Assembly (NCBI GenBank): GCA_037043235.1
Contig: JAWRVZ010000103.1
Span: 311,501 to 375,500, forward strand
DNA: 64,000 nucleotides
From: Rhodeus uyekii
Lineage: Eukaryota > Chordata > Actinopteri > Cypriniformes > Acheilognathidae
Reading direction: 5' to 3'
Each line of letters opens with the position of its first letter. The stretch's first letter is position 1. Made by a program: the position numbers and the translations under genes. Below are positions 10,000-22,611 of the stretch, piece by piece. The notes below the pieces were generated by a model. It did not search any database. It saw nothing but the letters and a program-made list of their open reading frames with translations, and was not told where the DNA came from.

Positions 10000-10378
10000 A
10001 GACAGGTTTGGTGAAGCAAGGACTCAAAAACAAGAATAAGGGCTTTACTATGAAATTAAAACAAAATCACGAGCAAAAACCACCCTGTGGCAGAAAACAA
10101 GACTTGACTGGACTAGACTAGACTAGACTAGACTAGACTAGACTAGAAACATGACAACAGGAGTAGAAACGACAAGTAGCAACGATTCAAAGACAAAAAA
10201 GCAGCGGAAGACGGCAAACACATGGAGAATAAATAGGGATCAAACAAGGCAGGTAATGAGGGAGGACAGGTGGGGAAAATCAAACCAATAACGAGGAAAC
10301 AAGATGGGCAGGGTTACACAATGAACGGGTCGATTAGAACAAAACATGACAAAACATGATTAGAACAACACCCTGACA
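10000..10378 (-). mobile_element. Family X solo LTR with 5-bp TSD
   Basis: A 379-bp unit whose right end is CCCTGACA. CAGGG is present at 9995-9999 and 10379-10383. It shares the AATAAATAGGGATCAAACAA and GACAGGTGGGGAAAATC blocks with other family X copies (48340-48470, 26150-26250). It contains a (GACTA)n tandem run at about 10111-10146. Confidence 0.65.
10111..10146 (+). repeat. (GACTA)n microsatellite
   Basis: About seven copies of the pentamer GACTA inside a family X LTR. Confidence 0.85.
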
Positions 10379-10527
10379 CAGGGTTCAGTAAAACTCAGGT
10401 AACAGGTAAATTGGTCAGAATGATGCTAGATTATATGCATTTATATGCTAGAAATGACCCTGATTTCATCTGAATAGTTACCACACTGTGCAATTACCCA
10501 AAGCCAAATATGTTGGTTTAGTTTAGG

Positions 10528-13209
10528 TCAAGTCAAGTCAAGTCACCTTTATTTATATAGAGCTTTTTACAATGTAGATTGTTTCAAAGCAGCTTTACAG
10601 GAAAAACAATATAAACAAAGTTTGTTTGGCTGAACAGAAGCCCCAAAAGAGCTGGTGAATCAATACAATTGATGAATTTTAAGTGTTAAGTTTCCCCAAC
10701 TGAGCAAGCCATAGGCGACAGCGGCAAGGAACCAAAACTCCAGCAGGTGACGTAACGAATGAAGAATAGAATGGAGAAAAAATCTTGGGAGAAACCAGGC
10801 TCATTCGGGGGACCAGTTCTCCTCTGGCCAACAGCCAAAGAGTGCATGATTATTATACAACAATTCAAGTCCAATATGAAGTCATGAAAATGTATTTATA
10901 ATGTGTTATGTGTATGCCAGGTTGAAGAGATGTGTTTTTAGTCTACATTTAAACTGACAGAGTGTGTCTGCTTCCCGAACTGTAATAGGAAGACTTTGAT
11001 ATTCTAGGTATTATAAACTGGTCAGTATTTTGGGATCGCAATAGACGTGAAGGACTATAATGTGTTAAGAGATCGCTCAAGTACTGTGGAGCTAAACCAT
11101 TTAATGCTTTGTAAGTAATTAGCAAGATTTTAAAATGTATTCGGTGTTTAATAGGAAGCCAGTGCAGGTTTGACAGAACTGGGCTAAAATGCTCATACTT
11201 CCTGGTTCTAGTAAGAACTCGAGCTGCTGCATTTTGGACCTGCTGGAATTTGTTTATTAAGCGTGCAGGGCAACCACCTAGTAAAGCATTACAATAATCT
11301 AGCCTTGAACTCATGAACGCATGAACTAACTTTACCGCATTTGTCTTAGATAGCATATGTCGCAATTTAGATATATTTTTAAGATGGAAGAACACTGTTT
11401 TACAGATGCTAGAAACATGGCTTTCAAATGAAAGATTGGTATCAAAGAGCACACCCAGGTTTCTAACTGACGACGAAGACTTGACAGAGCAGCCATCAAG
11501 TGTTAGGCAGTAGTCTAGATTATTATGTGCTGAACTTCTTGGTCTAATAATTAGAATCTCTGTTTTTTCAGAATTTAGCAGTAGAAAGTTATTAGTCATC
11601 CAATTTTTTTATATCAGTTATGCATTCTGTTAATTTAGTGAATTTGTTCGTTTCATCAGGATGAAAAGAAATAGAGAGCTGAGTATCATCAGCGTAACAA
11701 TGAAAGCTAATGCCATGCTTCCTAATAACTGCACCCAAAGGAAGCATGTACAGGGTGAAAAGCAATGGTAGAAAGGAACATAGTTGTAAAGATATTGCCT
11801 TTTCTAGAATCTTTGACAAGAAAGGTAGATTCGATATCGGCCTGTAATTAACTAATTCTGTAGGATCAAGTTATGGTTTTTTAATAAGCGGTTGAATTAC
11901 AGCCAGCTTAAAGGTTTTTGGTACGTATCCTAATGACAAAGAAGAATTAATTATATTAAGAATAGGATCTATGATTTCTGGAAGCATCTCTTTCAGTAGC
12001 TTAGTTGGTATTGGGTCTAGCATACATGTTGTTGATTTTGATGATTTAACGAGTTTAGACAATTCTTCCTCCCCAATAGCAATGAAGGAGTGGAATTTTT
12101 CTTCAGGGACACTAACATTTACTGTATTTTGGAATATTGTAGTAGATGGTTGCATGGTTATAATTTTCTCTCTAATATTATGAATTTTGCAAGTAAAGAA
12201 GTCCATGAAGTCATTAGTGCTGTGCTGATTTAAAGCATCTGGGGTTGAGGCTTTATTTCTTGTTAATTTAGTCACTGTATCAAATAAATACCTAGGGTTG
12301 TATTTGTTTTCTTCTAAGAGGGTAGAAAAGTAAGTAGATCTAGCTGATCTTAAGGCCTTTCTGAATGCAATAGAGCTGTCTTTCCATGAAATGCGAAAAA
12401 CCTCTAGCTTAGTTTTTTTCCAGCTCCGCTCCATTTTTCTGGCTGCTCTCTTGAGGGCCCGGGTGTGCTCGTTGTACCACGGTGTTGGACTATTTTCTTT
12501 AATCTTCTTTAAGCGTAACGGAGCAACAGTGTCTAAAGTGCTGGAAAAGAGAGAGTTTATAGTTTCTGTTGCAACATCAAGTTCTTCTAGGCTATCTGGG
12601 ATGTTAAGTAGATGAAATTGATCAGGAAGATTATTTATAAAGCTATCTTTTGTGTTAGAAGTGATAGTTCTACTATATTTATAACAGGGAGTTAGTTTTT
12701 CGACTTTGGCTAAAGGTAATCTACACGCAACTAAGTAATGATCTGAGATGTCATCGCTCTGCTGCAGAATTTGAACAGTATCAACATTGATCCCATATGA
12801 CAATATTAGATCTAAAGTATGATTACGAGAATGAGTGGGTCCTGATACATGTTGTGTAACTCCAATAGAGTTTAAAATGTCTCTAAATGCCAATCCCAGT
12901 GCGTCTTTTTCATTATCTACATGGATATTAAAATCACAGACAATTATGACTTTATCTGAGGACATTACTAATTCTGAGAGAAAATCAGCAAATTCTTTGA
13001 TAAAGTCTGTATGGTGCCCAGGTGGCCTATATAGAATAGCCAGCACAAAAGTTAAACAGGAATTATTACTTGCACTAGATAATTTTACATTGAGGACCAT
13101 CACTTCAAAAGAATTATATTTCAAATTAGACCTTTGAGCAGTACTGATCGTGTTACTATAAATTACAGCAACACCTCCTCCTTTACCTTTCAGACGATGC
13201 TCATGACGA
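10528..13209 (-). mobile_element. L2-clade LINE, 5'-truncated and internally deleted
   Basis: A minus-strand non-LTR retrotransposon. The 3' end (10528) has short TTGAC-type tandem repeats followed inward by the fish L2 3' UTR. The coding part begins abruptly at about 13209 within the endonuclease, so the copy is 5'-truncated. The same 3' tail recurs at 36576-36798 and, diverged, at 41575-41960. Confidence 0.88.
10949..13209 (-). pseudogene. LINE ORF2 (endonuclease-RT) pseudogene
   Basis: The frame starts without a methionine in the apurinic-type endonuclease. GGGVAVIYSN, YRPPGHH, CDFNIHVDN and SDHYLV are visible, the last being the conserved SDH catalytic region. RT N-terminal sequence follows. 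There is an in-frame TAA at 11871-11873. After it comes LSKILEKA, then an abrupt jump at about 11780 to PLLFTLYM, which removes the RT fingers and the first catalytic aspartate. The second catalytic box (YADD) is present near 11680. A one-base insertion in the A run near 11600 shifts frame into the C-terminal part (10949-11599), which carries SRLDYCNALL and QNAAARVLTR, typical of L2/CR1 thumb regions. The ATG-like starts of the individual frames are artefacts. Non-functional. Confidence 0.88.
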
Positions 13210-13215
13210 GGCTCA

Positions 13216-14126
13216 TGCTCATGAGGTCAGGGTGAAATAATTGTTTAAATTTTGATGGTTCCAATTTCTGCTGTATTTTAGTATAGTCTGCAGAGTCTTC
13301 TTTTAGTGTAAATATTTTTTTAACATTCTGATGTTATATCTGAATATGCAGAAGGGAAAATGAGATTTGAGAGCTATAGTGAAGGAGAACATTACAAGTG
13401 AACCCATGGTGAGGCTGCAAACAGCTGATCTGAAGCAATACTCAGTTTTTCAAGCACGCTTCCCTTTCAATCTACCCTCAAGATGACAGTCAGAGATGCA
13501 CTAAACAGACAGTGGAATAATGGAATAAAGTCATTGTCTTGTTACTTATATATCGATGTGACATGAGCCTCATTATATCTCCCTGATATCATGCAGTATA
13601 TATTTCTGTTATTACAAGGTTTCATGGCTGTGCTCTAACACCTCACAGATATTCAAACTGAGCAGCTGAGCACATTGCCCAGATTCACACGTGACAGAAC
13701 ACCGTGCCTTTCATTGTGTCACTTTGTTCATTTCCGTATTTGACAGGCAATTACCAGCATCTTCATGTGCTGCTTTAGGATTGCATCATTATGCATATTC
13801 AGTTCCAATATTTTATTAGGCAGAATAAGTTGGCCATTGCGTTCAGTGTTTGATGTAGCTTGGAAGGGTATCAATCGACAAACCCTAACAGTGCCTTATG
13901 AATATTTTCTAGTTGTTACACACTTCTTATTGTACCTCATAATGGGATTGAATCAGTGTATTAGGTAATGTGTTTTTGTACACCACTACAGAATGTCTGA
14001 CACAGTATCAGAAATAGTGCACCATAATAGGGTGTAAGGGGAGATTTCAGACACGGCTTTAGCTTTATTATTGCTGCTTCAATGTAAACAGCTTGACTGA
14101 TGAGCATTGGCAACAATTAAAGTCAG
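13216..14126. other. No gene recognised
   Basis: Mixed-composition unique-looking sequence; no supported feature. Confidence 0.45.
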
Positions 14127-14345
14127 CATGAAACAGAAGTTGCGCTAGTCTTTTCTTCCCTATTGTACCATATATCAGAGTGAAATGGCTTCTGGAACAA
14201 GAACAAACTTAGGGCAGGAATTGATTTTGTCTGTGGAGAATTGATTAGATGGTTGTATGGTTGTGTTTTGCTATTGGTGGATCTCACATGAGTGACATGT
14301 TGCCTTGCCATCATCCTCAAAGAAGAGAATAATTTATAATAAATC
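14127..14345 (+). repeat. Unclassified interspersed repeat B (copy 1)
   Basis: Aligns in direct orientation with 34565-34770. Shared blocks are CATGAAACAGAAGT, GTCTTTTCTTCCCTATTG, TTGCTATTGGTGGATCTCA and TGACA.GTTGCCT. No termini or coding potential recognised. Confidence 0.6.
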
Positions 14346-17300
14346 CTGCAAAATTCGATTAGAAAAAACAATTTTTTCATTTTGATTTCATGGTGATTTT
14401 AAATATGTCGGTCTAGCTCATGTATATACTGCAACAATTAAAATGGAGCACATGGAGCAGCACATGGAGTCTTGTATGAACAACCGTTACTCGTACATTT
14501 GAACGTGAGTTCAGACCGTGAAACAAAAATAACAACAGTGTAGTTTGGGCTGTTTTGTTGATGTTGTCGCTAATATTAAACAATGAATAATTTTTGAGCA
14601 AATTGTGAATCTGGCTCAGGTGAACCATCTCGCTCTGTGCTCTGACTCTTTATTGTGATGCTCCTCAACAGACATTCTACTGAAAATCCACTGGTGTCAT
14701 GAAATGGCACTCCTAACCAGCATGCACATGGAAATCACTGGTGCTCATCATTGGCATAGAATGACAAAGAGCCTTTTATTGACATTAGACTGAAGTCTCT
14801 GTTATATGGAAATCCTTTTATACCAACCTATTTTATATTTCATTTAAAAGGAGAATATCTCTATTCATAATCTGCTTCTCTAACAAGCGTTCACCTACAC
14901 GTTTGATAAAAAGTACATTACTCATACATGTTCAAAGACTTTGATAGGCTAGAGAATCTCATTTCCCAGAGTTCCTAGTGGAGCCCTGAGAGCAGAGGAA
15001 ACCAAAATCGGTATGACGAAATACTCCTCTGTTGTTTGACGCCCCTGAGAAATACCTTTGTTAAAAATGTACTTCATATTCAAACATAAATGGGGCAATT
15101 TGTGCAAATATCAAGTGTAATAGTTGGCAGGACCATGTGGACTCCTGAGAGGGGGTCTCACCCCATCTCATCAGTTAAAGTTTCAGAAGTGGGTCATCAG
15201 AATGAATTAGTTGTGTCATTGGATAAGGACATTGATGGATAAGCTGAAAGATGGCATGGCAGTAGCTTCAGACCATAAGCAGCCATAAGGCATAAGCAAC
15301 CATAAGCAGGACTGATGGTTCAGTCTCCAGTGAATTTAACTTATACTGCAGTCATTTCTCAGTCCTTTTCCTTGTGCATTGTGAATGTTCATATTCAATA
15401 GTGCTCAGAATCATTTACTTCCTCATCATTAGCTAAGAAACTAACACTGTAAAAATATAGTTTTTTTTTTCAGTTGTAAATGCAACCTCGCACCTATGAC
15501 TTAATCGCAGCCATCGAGCCATATTGATTGACTACAAGTGTGATATTGCTTTTATACAACAGTTCAACGGTACAAGTGAGCAAATAAAAAGTCTTTAAAA
15601 CCCTCTTTTGTGCAGAACAAAACTGGCACAGATTCAAATCTCAAGTTTACAGTTTAACAGTTGAGCCCAAGCGTATGTTACTAATTCTAAAACGTTTTAA
15701 CAATTGATTTGTGTGAAGAACAGACTCAAAAGAGATACACCATCTGCTGGATATTCTGTGCACACATTCAAAAATTGCCACCCGAATAAACATTACATCA
15801 GCTTTGTGAAATGTGAAATTGTGAAGTGGCATTGGCTCTCTCATGTCTCATGACCAATTGCGTCGTGCCAAAGAGTCGGGTATACCTTTTGATTGAGATA
15901 TGACTGCGAATTAGAGCAGGATTATTTTCACCAATTAAAATATTAAGAGCCACTCTGTTACACATAAAGATATTGTATGGTGTCAGAAGAATTTGAATGG
16001 AACATGAGTTATTTATAAAACTTTTGTACTGTTTTTGGTCATTTTTTGATGTTGAGAAGCAGGTAGGTTTAAGGGTAGGAGTGAGGTGAGTCGCTGTAAA
16101 ATATAAAAGTGAATCCTTGTTCATCGATACTGTGAGGCCTTGGGGTACATTTAGTGTCTTTAATTGAGGCTTCAGTTTTTGATTCCTTGGAAGTGAGAAT
16201 GGCCTGGGTCTCATCTCATTTCTACAATTTCAATACTGACTTACTACTGAAGTATTTTTGTACAGCAACTCTAGTAGTTGCTGTACAAACACAGTGAAGC
16301 AAAGAAAACTGTATTACAGCCCAGCTTCAACAGGCCATTTAACGATCAAGAAGAAATTCAAGTGAGTTTTGCCGATAACCATACATACACTTAATGACCA
16401 CAATGTTTATTTTTCATTAGAAATCCAATTAATGTAAATATATTTAACTGCCGAGTCTCACACACAGAGATCACACATTTTTTAGGCCTTCAATAACCGT
16501 CCACGTCAAGACATCTTTTACATTTACACACTCACAAATTGTATTCTTGTAATGCATTGTTTAATTTATTATAGCTTCTGTTACCAGTGCAGTCAGTTTG
16601 CATTGTTTCCCATGCATTGATGCATGAACAGACCCCTTCTCAGTGTACCAGTGGAAGTCACGTGGCTCATTCCTTTCACAGAGACGTCATCCTCTAACTA
16701 GCAGAACAAACTACCATATTGAGATTCATGCTGATGGATAACAGCGATGAGTGTCAAAAGAAATCTCACGGACACACAGTCTTGATTTCTGAACAGCTGC
16801 TCTCAGCACACTTGCTTGAACAGTCGGGTCATCATGGGGGATTTATTCAGACGAGTCCCATTCCATTCATTACAGAACCAATGTACGATGCTTAATTATG
16901 TTCATGTATAATTGATATCATATCTCAATATTATTTAGTCAGGGACAGAAATATATGGAGATTTTTAGGACAGGCTATCTCATATGATTCATTCATGTAA
17001 TTTCTCATGGCAGTATTAATATTTTAAATATTTGTCCAGTGGAGGGATTGAGCTGGATAATGTTTTTTTTTTTTTTCGTTTCTTCATATTTTCTCATTTG
17101 CATAAAGGGTGAGTGATGCATTAACAGAGTGCATGCTCATTTAATACTATATCATTTTAATCAGCACTGAAAACGTCACACTAAAAGTTAGAAAATCTCA
17201 AATTCTCTTATCATTCTCAAAATCTCTTTTCATTCCCCTTTATCAATCTCTTATTTTTGTAATTGGTAAAATTATCAGCAGTCAAGTTGTAAATAAGAAT

Positions 17301-18149
17301 TTAAACTTTTAAAATACCAGCATGCATTACATAATTTCCTGATCTTTTGTGAGGAGCTCAGTGCCAATAGTGCAGTTGTTTAGTGATGTTGGATGTTTTA
17401 TTGGATAAGTGCAATTCTAAGGTGATCTGGAGAGCTTCACTTCTGTGATTTTGGAGTGTGAAATAAATGGACACAGTCTATTAGCACAAGATAGATTGCT
17501 CTGTGCTGTAGATAGAACATTCTGAGGTGCAGACAGCCATCCGAGACACAGTGGTGCCTCAAAACTGGCTCGGGTCCTCCTTAGTTTCTTTCTTTCTTTT
17601 TCAGGCATTGAATAATAAGAGCATATTTTGCTGGCTTGATTATGACACTTGAAAGATGACAGATTAATGTAATTAGCCATTTTGTAACAGAAAGTATTGA
17701 TCAGTAACTCACACTAACATTTAACAAGCTATTTAGTCAAAATGACATTTTTTATGACTATTATCTCAAGATTTTTAGTCTAAGCAACTCTGTACCAAAA
17801 AAACATGTCTCTAGCAACATTTCTGCAAAATGATATTACGTTGCTTACAGTGAAATATTCAGTGATTGGTGCTAAAAGTGCGTTCAGTGTGTTCAAAACA
17901 AATAAATGTGAATCTGGAAATGTTTCATTACAATGTGTTTTTACTTTCGTTGCATGGCTGGTATAAATTACCATTAAATAATTTTTCATATCAGTCAAAA
18001 TCGATAATTATCACAAGAAATGTCAAATGTTTCTTTCTTTCAAGTTTAAAGGCAGTTTTTTCTCTCAAATTAGAGTTATAGAAATAAGACAATTCATTTT
18101 GGTTTTAAACAACTGTTTATTGTCGGAACATGTTATTAAATGCTTCACG
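14346..18149. other. No gene recognised
   Basis: 3.8 kb of AT-rich sequence. The frames here (up to 138 residues) have no recognisable domains or coding-like composition. I see no tRNA-like, LTR or TIR structure. Confidence 0.4.
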
Positions 18150-18534
18150 TTATTTAACAAAATATTTAATTCTTCTGGCTGGACTTCCATCTTTTGCAAT
18201 CAAGCCTCTGCAACTAATCCAGAACGCTGCAGCACATCTGGTTTTCAACAAATCCAAAAGGGCCCATGGCTCCACTGGCTCCCACTTGCAGCTCACATCA
18301 AGTTCAAAGCATTACTTAAAGGTTTACCACAGGCTCATCGCCCTCCTGCTTTCACTCGCTACTAAAAATCTACACATCTTCCAGAAACCTATGATCGGTT
18401 AATGAGCGATGGCTTGTGGTACCATCACAGAGAGGCACAGCATCATTCTACAGAACATTTTCTTTCACTGTTCCTTGCTGGTTGAAAAATCTGTAGACCA
18501 TTCTATGAATACTACAATTCAGTAGACAGCTGAA
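18150..18534 (+). pseudogene. Old LINE (L2/CR1-type) RT C-terminal relic, 5' part
   Basis: Frame fragments read LAGLPSFAIKPLQLIQNAAA and HWLPLAAHIKFKALLK, the thumb-region signature of L2/CR1-type LINEs, in two overlapping frames, so there has been at least one indel. The reading breaks off at 18534, where DIRS copy D1 is inserted, and resumes at 22612. Confidence 0.75.
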
Positions 18535-18743
18535 AACGTCTCGGGTTACGCATGTAACCCTGGTTCCCTGAAGGGGAACGAGACGCTGCGTCAAAAGCGC
18601 TAGGGGAAATACGCTGACGTCAGTCACGTGAAGATGTGTACAACCAATGAGAGAAATACGCCTGTGAATGCGAGTCAGTGTGTCAGAATGTCAGTGATGT
18701 CATGAACAGAGCATAAAAGTGCACCGGAACCCGGAAGTGACAG
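18535..18743 (-). repeat. D1 3' inverted terminal repeat
   Basis: Starts at AACGTCTCGGG and is inverted relative to 22439-22611. It carries CCAAT (ACCAATGAG), a CRE-like TGATGTCA and an ATAAAA motif, in the same order as in D4. Confidence 0.85.
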
Positions 18744-18780
18744 CAAAAGAGTGCCCGAAGGCGCAAGGAGCTGAGGCAGA

Positions 18781-18882
18781 GACGCAGCGTCTCGTTCCCC
18801 TTCAGGGAACCAGGGTTACATACGTAACCCGAGACGTTCCCTTTCTTGGGAACTCGAGCTGCGTCAAAAGCGCTAGGGGAAC
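18781..18882. repeat. D1 internal complementary region
   Basis: Contains right-end sequence, GTT and left-end sequence joined head to tail (CCCGAGACGTTCCCTTTC), i.e. the complement of the circle junction. It lies just after the recombinase stop on the element strand. Confidence 0.8.
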
Positions 18883-18931
18883 GCTATACCAACGTCACCT
18901 CAGCGACGCCAGCCTGCGGGTGTGTCCCAGC

Positions 18932-20130
18932 TCACTGAGAGAGCACCCTCGTTCCCGGAGCGGAATCGAGATCCAATTGATAGAACCTGATAAATGTGTG
19001 CAGCGAGGACCAGCCAACCGCAGCACAGACATCAGCAAGGGAAACTCCTGAGAGAAACGCCTTGGAGGCCGCCACGCTCCTAGTAGAGTGGGCACGGACC
19101 CTCAGGGGAGAAGCCTGTCCGGCCGACTCATAAGCCAAACAGATAGCCTCGACTATCCATCAGCTTAGGGTTTGCTTGGAAGCTGGAACCCCCTTAGGGG
19201 CCCCAAAGCAAATGAACAGTTGGTTCGACTCATGCCAGGTGGCAGACCTGAAGATGTAAGCGTCCAGTGCTCGCACTGGACAGACCTTGTTCTTGCGCTC
19301 TTGCTCACGATCGTCGAAGGGGGGAGGACAGAAGGCCTGTAGCATGATAGACTGAGCCACATTAGTGGGAACCTTGGGGACATAGCCTGGCCTTGGGTGG
19401 AGAAAAGCTTTCGCCATCCCGGGCGCGAAATCGAGGCAGGTAGGAGCCACCGAGAGGGCTTGAAGATCCCCAACCCTCTTAAGCGAAGTGATAGCCAGCA
19501 AAAGAAGGGTCTTTAGAGAGAAGAGCTTAGTAGGAAGCTCCTCTATTGGTTCAAAGGGTGCCTGGGACAAGCCTTGGAGTACCACAGACAAGTCCCAGGC
19601 AGGAACCCTGGTCTGAGCCACCGGTCTCAGCGTTAGAGTGCCACAAAGGAAACTAGAGACTAGGGGGTCCCTGCCCAAGGATGCCCCACCCAGAGGTACG
19701 TGGCAAGCCGCTATGGCAGCCACATAAACCTTCAAGGTAGAGGGGGACAACCCTGCCGCAATTTTTTCCTGCAGGAACTCTAGCACTTTGCCAACTTGAC
19801 AGGTTACTGGGTTCACCTGCCTTTCGCTACACCAGGAGGTGAAGAGTCTCCACTTCGAGGCGTAAAGTTTCCTCGTGGAGGGAGCTCTGGAATGGAGAAT
19901 GGTCTCTACAACCTCGGCTGAGAGACCAGAGTCGAGGAGCTGGGCCCCCTCAGGGGCCAGACCTTCAACTTCAACAGTTCTGGGCGAGGGTGGAGAACGC
20001 AATCCTCCGCCTGGGACAGAAGGTCCATCCTGACCGGAATCTCCCATGGTACTCCGTCTAGGAGAGATATCAAGTCCGAAAACCAAATCCTGTTGGGCCA
20101 AAAAGGGGCCACCAGTGTTAGACGGACCCC
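18932..20130 (-). pseudogene. D1 tyrosine recombinase (one in-frame stop)
   Basis: Phage-integrase-type recombinase. The N-terminal SAM-like core-binding region is APSTRKLYASKWRLF. The catalytic arginine is in SLKRVGDLQAL, HSTR carries the H-x-x-R pair, and the tyrosine nucleophile is in FIRFYQLD. It would integrate the circular cDNA at GTT without a target duplication. A TGA at 19160-19162 replaces the codon after QTLS, splitting the frame before the HxxR box. The C-terminal piece (18932-19159) stays in frame. Upstream, this frame runs on into the RNase H/methyltransferase-like sequence because of an indel near 20150, a fusion not present in D4. Homologous throughout to the D4 recombinase. 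Confidence 0.88.
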
Positions 20131-21600
20131 GTCCCAACGAACTTTGGCCAAAACTCCCAGTAACAGAACAATCGGGGGGAAAAGCGTACAGGTGTAGCCT
20201 CGGCCATGCATGTACCATGGCATCCTGCCCCAGGGGCACTGGATGTGTTAGGTAGAACCACAGAGGACAATGAGAATTCTCGATGGAGGGAAACAGGTCT
20301 ACCTGTGCCTGCCCGTATTTCCTCCAAATCTGCTCCACCACCACCCGCCACTCCCCAGGCCTCGGCCCCTGTCTCGACAGGAAGTCTGCTTCTATGTTCT
20401 GAACTCCAGGGATGTGAGCTGCCCTGAGAGAGAGCATCTTGCCCTGAGTCCAGATGAGGACCTGTCTCACCAATTTGTACATGGGACAAGAGCGCAGACC
20501 CCCCAGATGGTTGATATACGCAACCACCATCATACTGTTGGTAAAAACAGTGACGTAGCGGCCGCAAAGACCCGGGATGAACGCCAGTAACGCTCTCCGG
20601 ACTGCCAATAACTCCAGCAGGTTTATGTGCCTGGACTGGTGCCACGTGCTCTACAGACCTTGTGAGGAGCGATCCATCAGAACTGCTCCCCAACCCGTGA
20701 GGGAAGCATCCGTTGACAATGTCATCTGTCGTGACGGAGCCCCCAACACCGGGCCTTGTGACAGGAACTGGGAATTCTTCCACAGACTCAAGGTGCGTAG
20801 GCATCGCCTTGTGACCTTGATTGTGCGAAGCGGGTTGCCCCTCGGGGAAAACCCTTTGGTCCTGAGCCACCACTGCAGGGGTCTCATGTGCAGTAGGCCG
20901 AGCGGAATGACGCTGGGCGCTGCTGCCATGAGCCCCAACACCCTCTGAAAGTGTTTGACAGTGAGTAGCTGGCCTAGTTTTATACTCTTGACAGCTGAAT
21001 GAATGGAATGAATGTGCCCGGGGGAGAGCCGAGCAAACATTGCCTCCGAGTCCCAAATGACTCCCAAGAAAGTGGTTCTCTGAGCAGGAGAAAGTACACT
21101 CTTCTTGGTGTTCAACCTTAACCCCAGCTCCTTCATGTGAGTGAGCACAACATCTCGATGACGTGCTGCTAACCGGGATGACTGGGCTAAAAATAGCCAG
21201 TCGTCGATATAATTGAGGACACAAATGCCCTGGGATCGCAGTGGAGCAAGCGCAGCGTCCACAACCTTTGTGAACATGCGGGGCGAGAGTGATAGGCCGA
21301 ATAGAAGTACCCGATACTGGTACGACTTCCTGTGATGAGGAAGGATGGAGATGTATGCGTCTTTGAGGTCGATCGTGACAAACCAGTCCTCAGACCTGAT
21401 ATGCGTCACGATCTGCTTGAGCGTCAACATTTTGAATTTTAGAAAATTCAAGAATGAATTCGCAAATCCAGAATGGGCCGCAACCCTCCATCCTTCTTCT
21501 TAACTATGAAGTACCGGCCGTAGACACCGGACTGCCTGTCTGTGAGGGGTACATACTCGATGGCCCCTTTCTCCAGCAGAGAGTTTACTTCTTGTTCCAT
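20131..21600 (-). pseudogene. D1 RT-RNase H-methyltransferase-like protein, broken
   Basis: RT motifs are clear (IRSEDWFVTIDLKDAY, GLSLSPRMF, and YIDD at about 21200). About ten residues are missing after DLKDAY compared with D4, and the sequence upstream of 21451 is in another frame. RNase H begins STDASLTGWG and continues, after a stop near 20651, into FTNSMMVVAYIN and FLSRQ. In the latter the catalytic aspartates seen in D4 (FTDS, DALSR) are changed to N and F. The methyltransferase-like segment (QVDLFPSIENSHCPLWF to LHLYAFPP) ends in a frameshift into the recombinase frame. Dead copy. Confidence 0.85.
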
Positions 21601-21687
21601 AACCAGAGCCTGCTGGGGCCCTACCAATGACGGTTGGACCCCCGAAAAACAGGGTGGTGAAGCCCCGATCTGAATGGCGTACCGTGG

Positions 21688-22335
21688 TTACCGTGTTTTT
21701 GCCAGAAGGCTGGGCCTGAGAGTGCCGGCCCGACCACCCTTTGTTAGGGGGAGGTAAACGAGATGCAACACTCTCCTTCTGTGAGGCCCAGTATGAGGAT
21801 TTGTGAGCCCGCGATTGGTTGGCGGGCTCACGTGAAGGGCGGCGGGGAAGGACCTTGCTGAACGGCGCCTGCTGTCGTGCAGCCTCCTGAAACTTGTTGA
21901 CAACTTTTGCACCGAAGTCCCAGCAAGATCGGGAGAAACCGTGCCTGGAACGCGTGCTCCCAGATCCTGACTGGAACTAGAATCATCACAACAAGGCTGA
22001 GTTACAGGAGCGCCCGTCTCGCGACCTTCCATGAGATCCATCTGCGATCCCCAGGATTGAGAACGCCGCTGAGCCTCAACTGCAGCAGGTCTGGAGCCCT
22101 GGGAAACTCAAGCCTAGTTAGTGTCCGCAAACACTGCCAGGCGGGAGCGGAGAGTACGCAGCGAGAACTTCTCACAGTCCTAACAGCCAGCGCCCTCAAG
22201 CGCCGACCGAGCGTGCTCCACTCCCAGGCAGATGACGCACTGCCTGTGTGTATCCTTACCCGTAACGAAACAAGGAAACACACACGGAACAAGGGAACAA
22301 GGAAAAACACACGGAATAAACGTCTGCTCAGCCAT
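21688..22335 (-). pseudogene. D1 gag, internally deleted
   Basis: The probable gag ATG is at 22333-22335 and the N-terminal Cys/His motif follows (CVICLGVEHARSALEGAGC). A TAG at 22180-22182 interrupts the motif. Further on, the reading shifts frame and then jumps near 21940-21980 from the serine-rich region straight to the C-terminal part (LSTSFRRLHDS in an alternative frame). This skips roughly 700 bp present in D4. The basic C-terminus is recognisable up to about 21690. Confidence 0.78.
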
Positions 22336-22438
22336 TCAAACAAACACACACAATCCAGCCCTAACTTTTTAAACTAGAAGGTGGTTGTAACTCGCAAGCA
22401 CAATCTCTCAGACACACGCACGCTGAAGACACTCAAAG

Positions 22439-22611
22439 CTGTCACTTCTGGGTTCTGATGCGCTTTTATGCTCTGTTCATGACGTCACTGACCCGCGACT
22501 CGCATTCACACGTGTATTTCTCTCATTGGTTGTACACATCTTCACGTGACTGACGTCAGGGTATTTCCCCTAGCGCTTTTGACGCAGCGTCTCGTTCCCA
22601 TGAAAGGGAAC
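22439..22611 (-). repeat. D1 5' inverted terminal repeat with promoter motifs
   Basis: The counterpart of 18535-18743. TGACGTCA, the CCAAT complement (CATTGGTT) and TTTTATGC (ATAAAA) are retained. Ends CCCATGAAAGGGAAC. Confidence 0.85.

Larger units (their letters stand above)
18535..22611 (-). mobile_element. DIRS retrotransposon copy D1 (complete termini, decayed coding)
   Basis: A 4.1-kb element on the minus strand. Each end has an AAC (GTT on the element strand) at 18535-18537 and 22609-22611. Inverted terminal repeats lie at about 18585-18743 and 22439-22592. An internal complementary region lies at 18781-18882. Gene order on the minus strand is gag remnants, RT, RNase H/methyltransferase-like, tyrosine recombinase. 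Gag has a large internal deletion and a stop, RT has a small deletion, and the recombinase has one in-frame stop. Confidence 0.92.

Noticed and set aside
12391..13137. Plus-strand frames of 70-100 codons opposite the LINE ORF2
   Set aside because: Antisense shadows of the L2 endonuclease/RT sequence.
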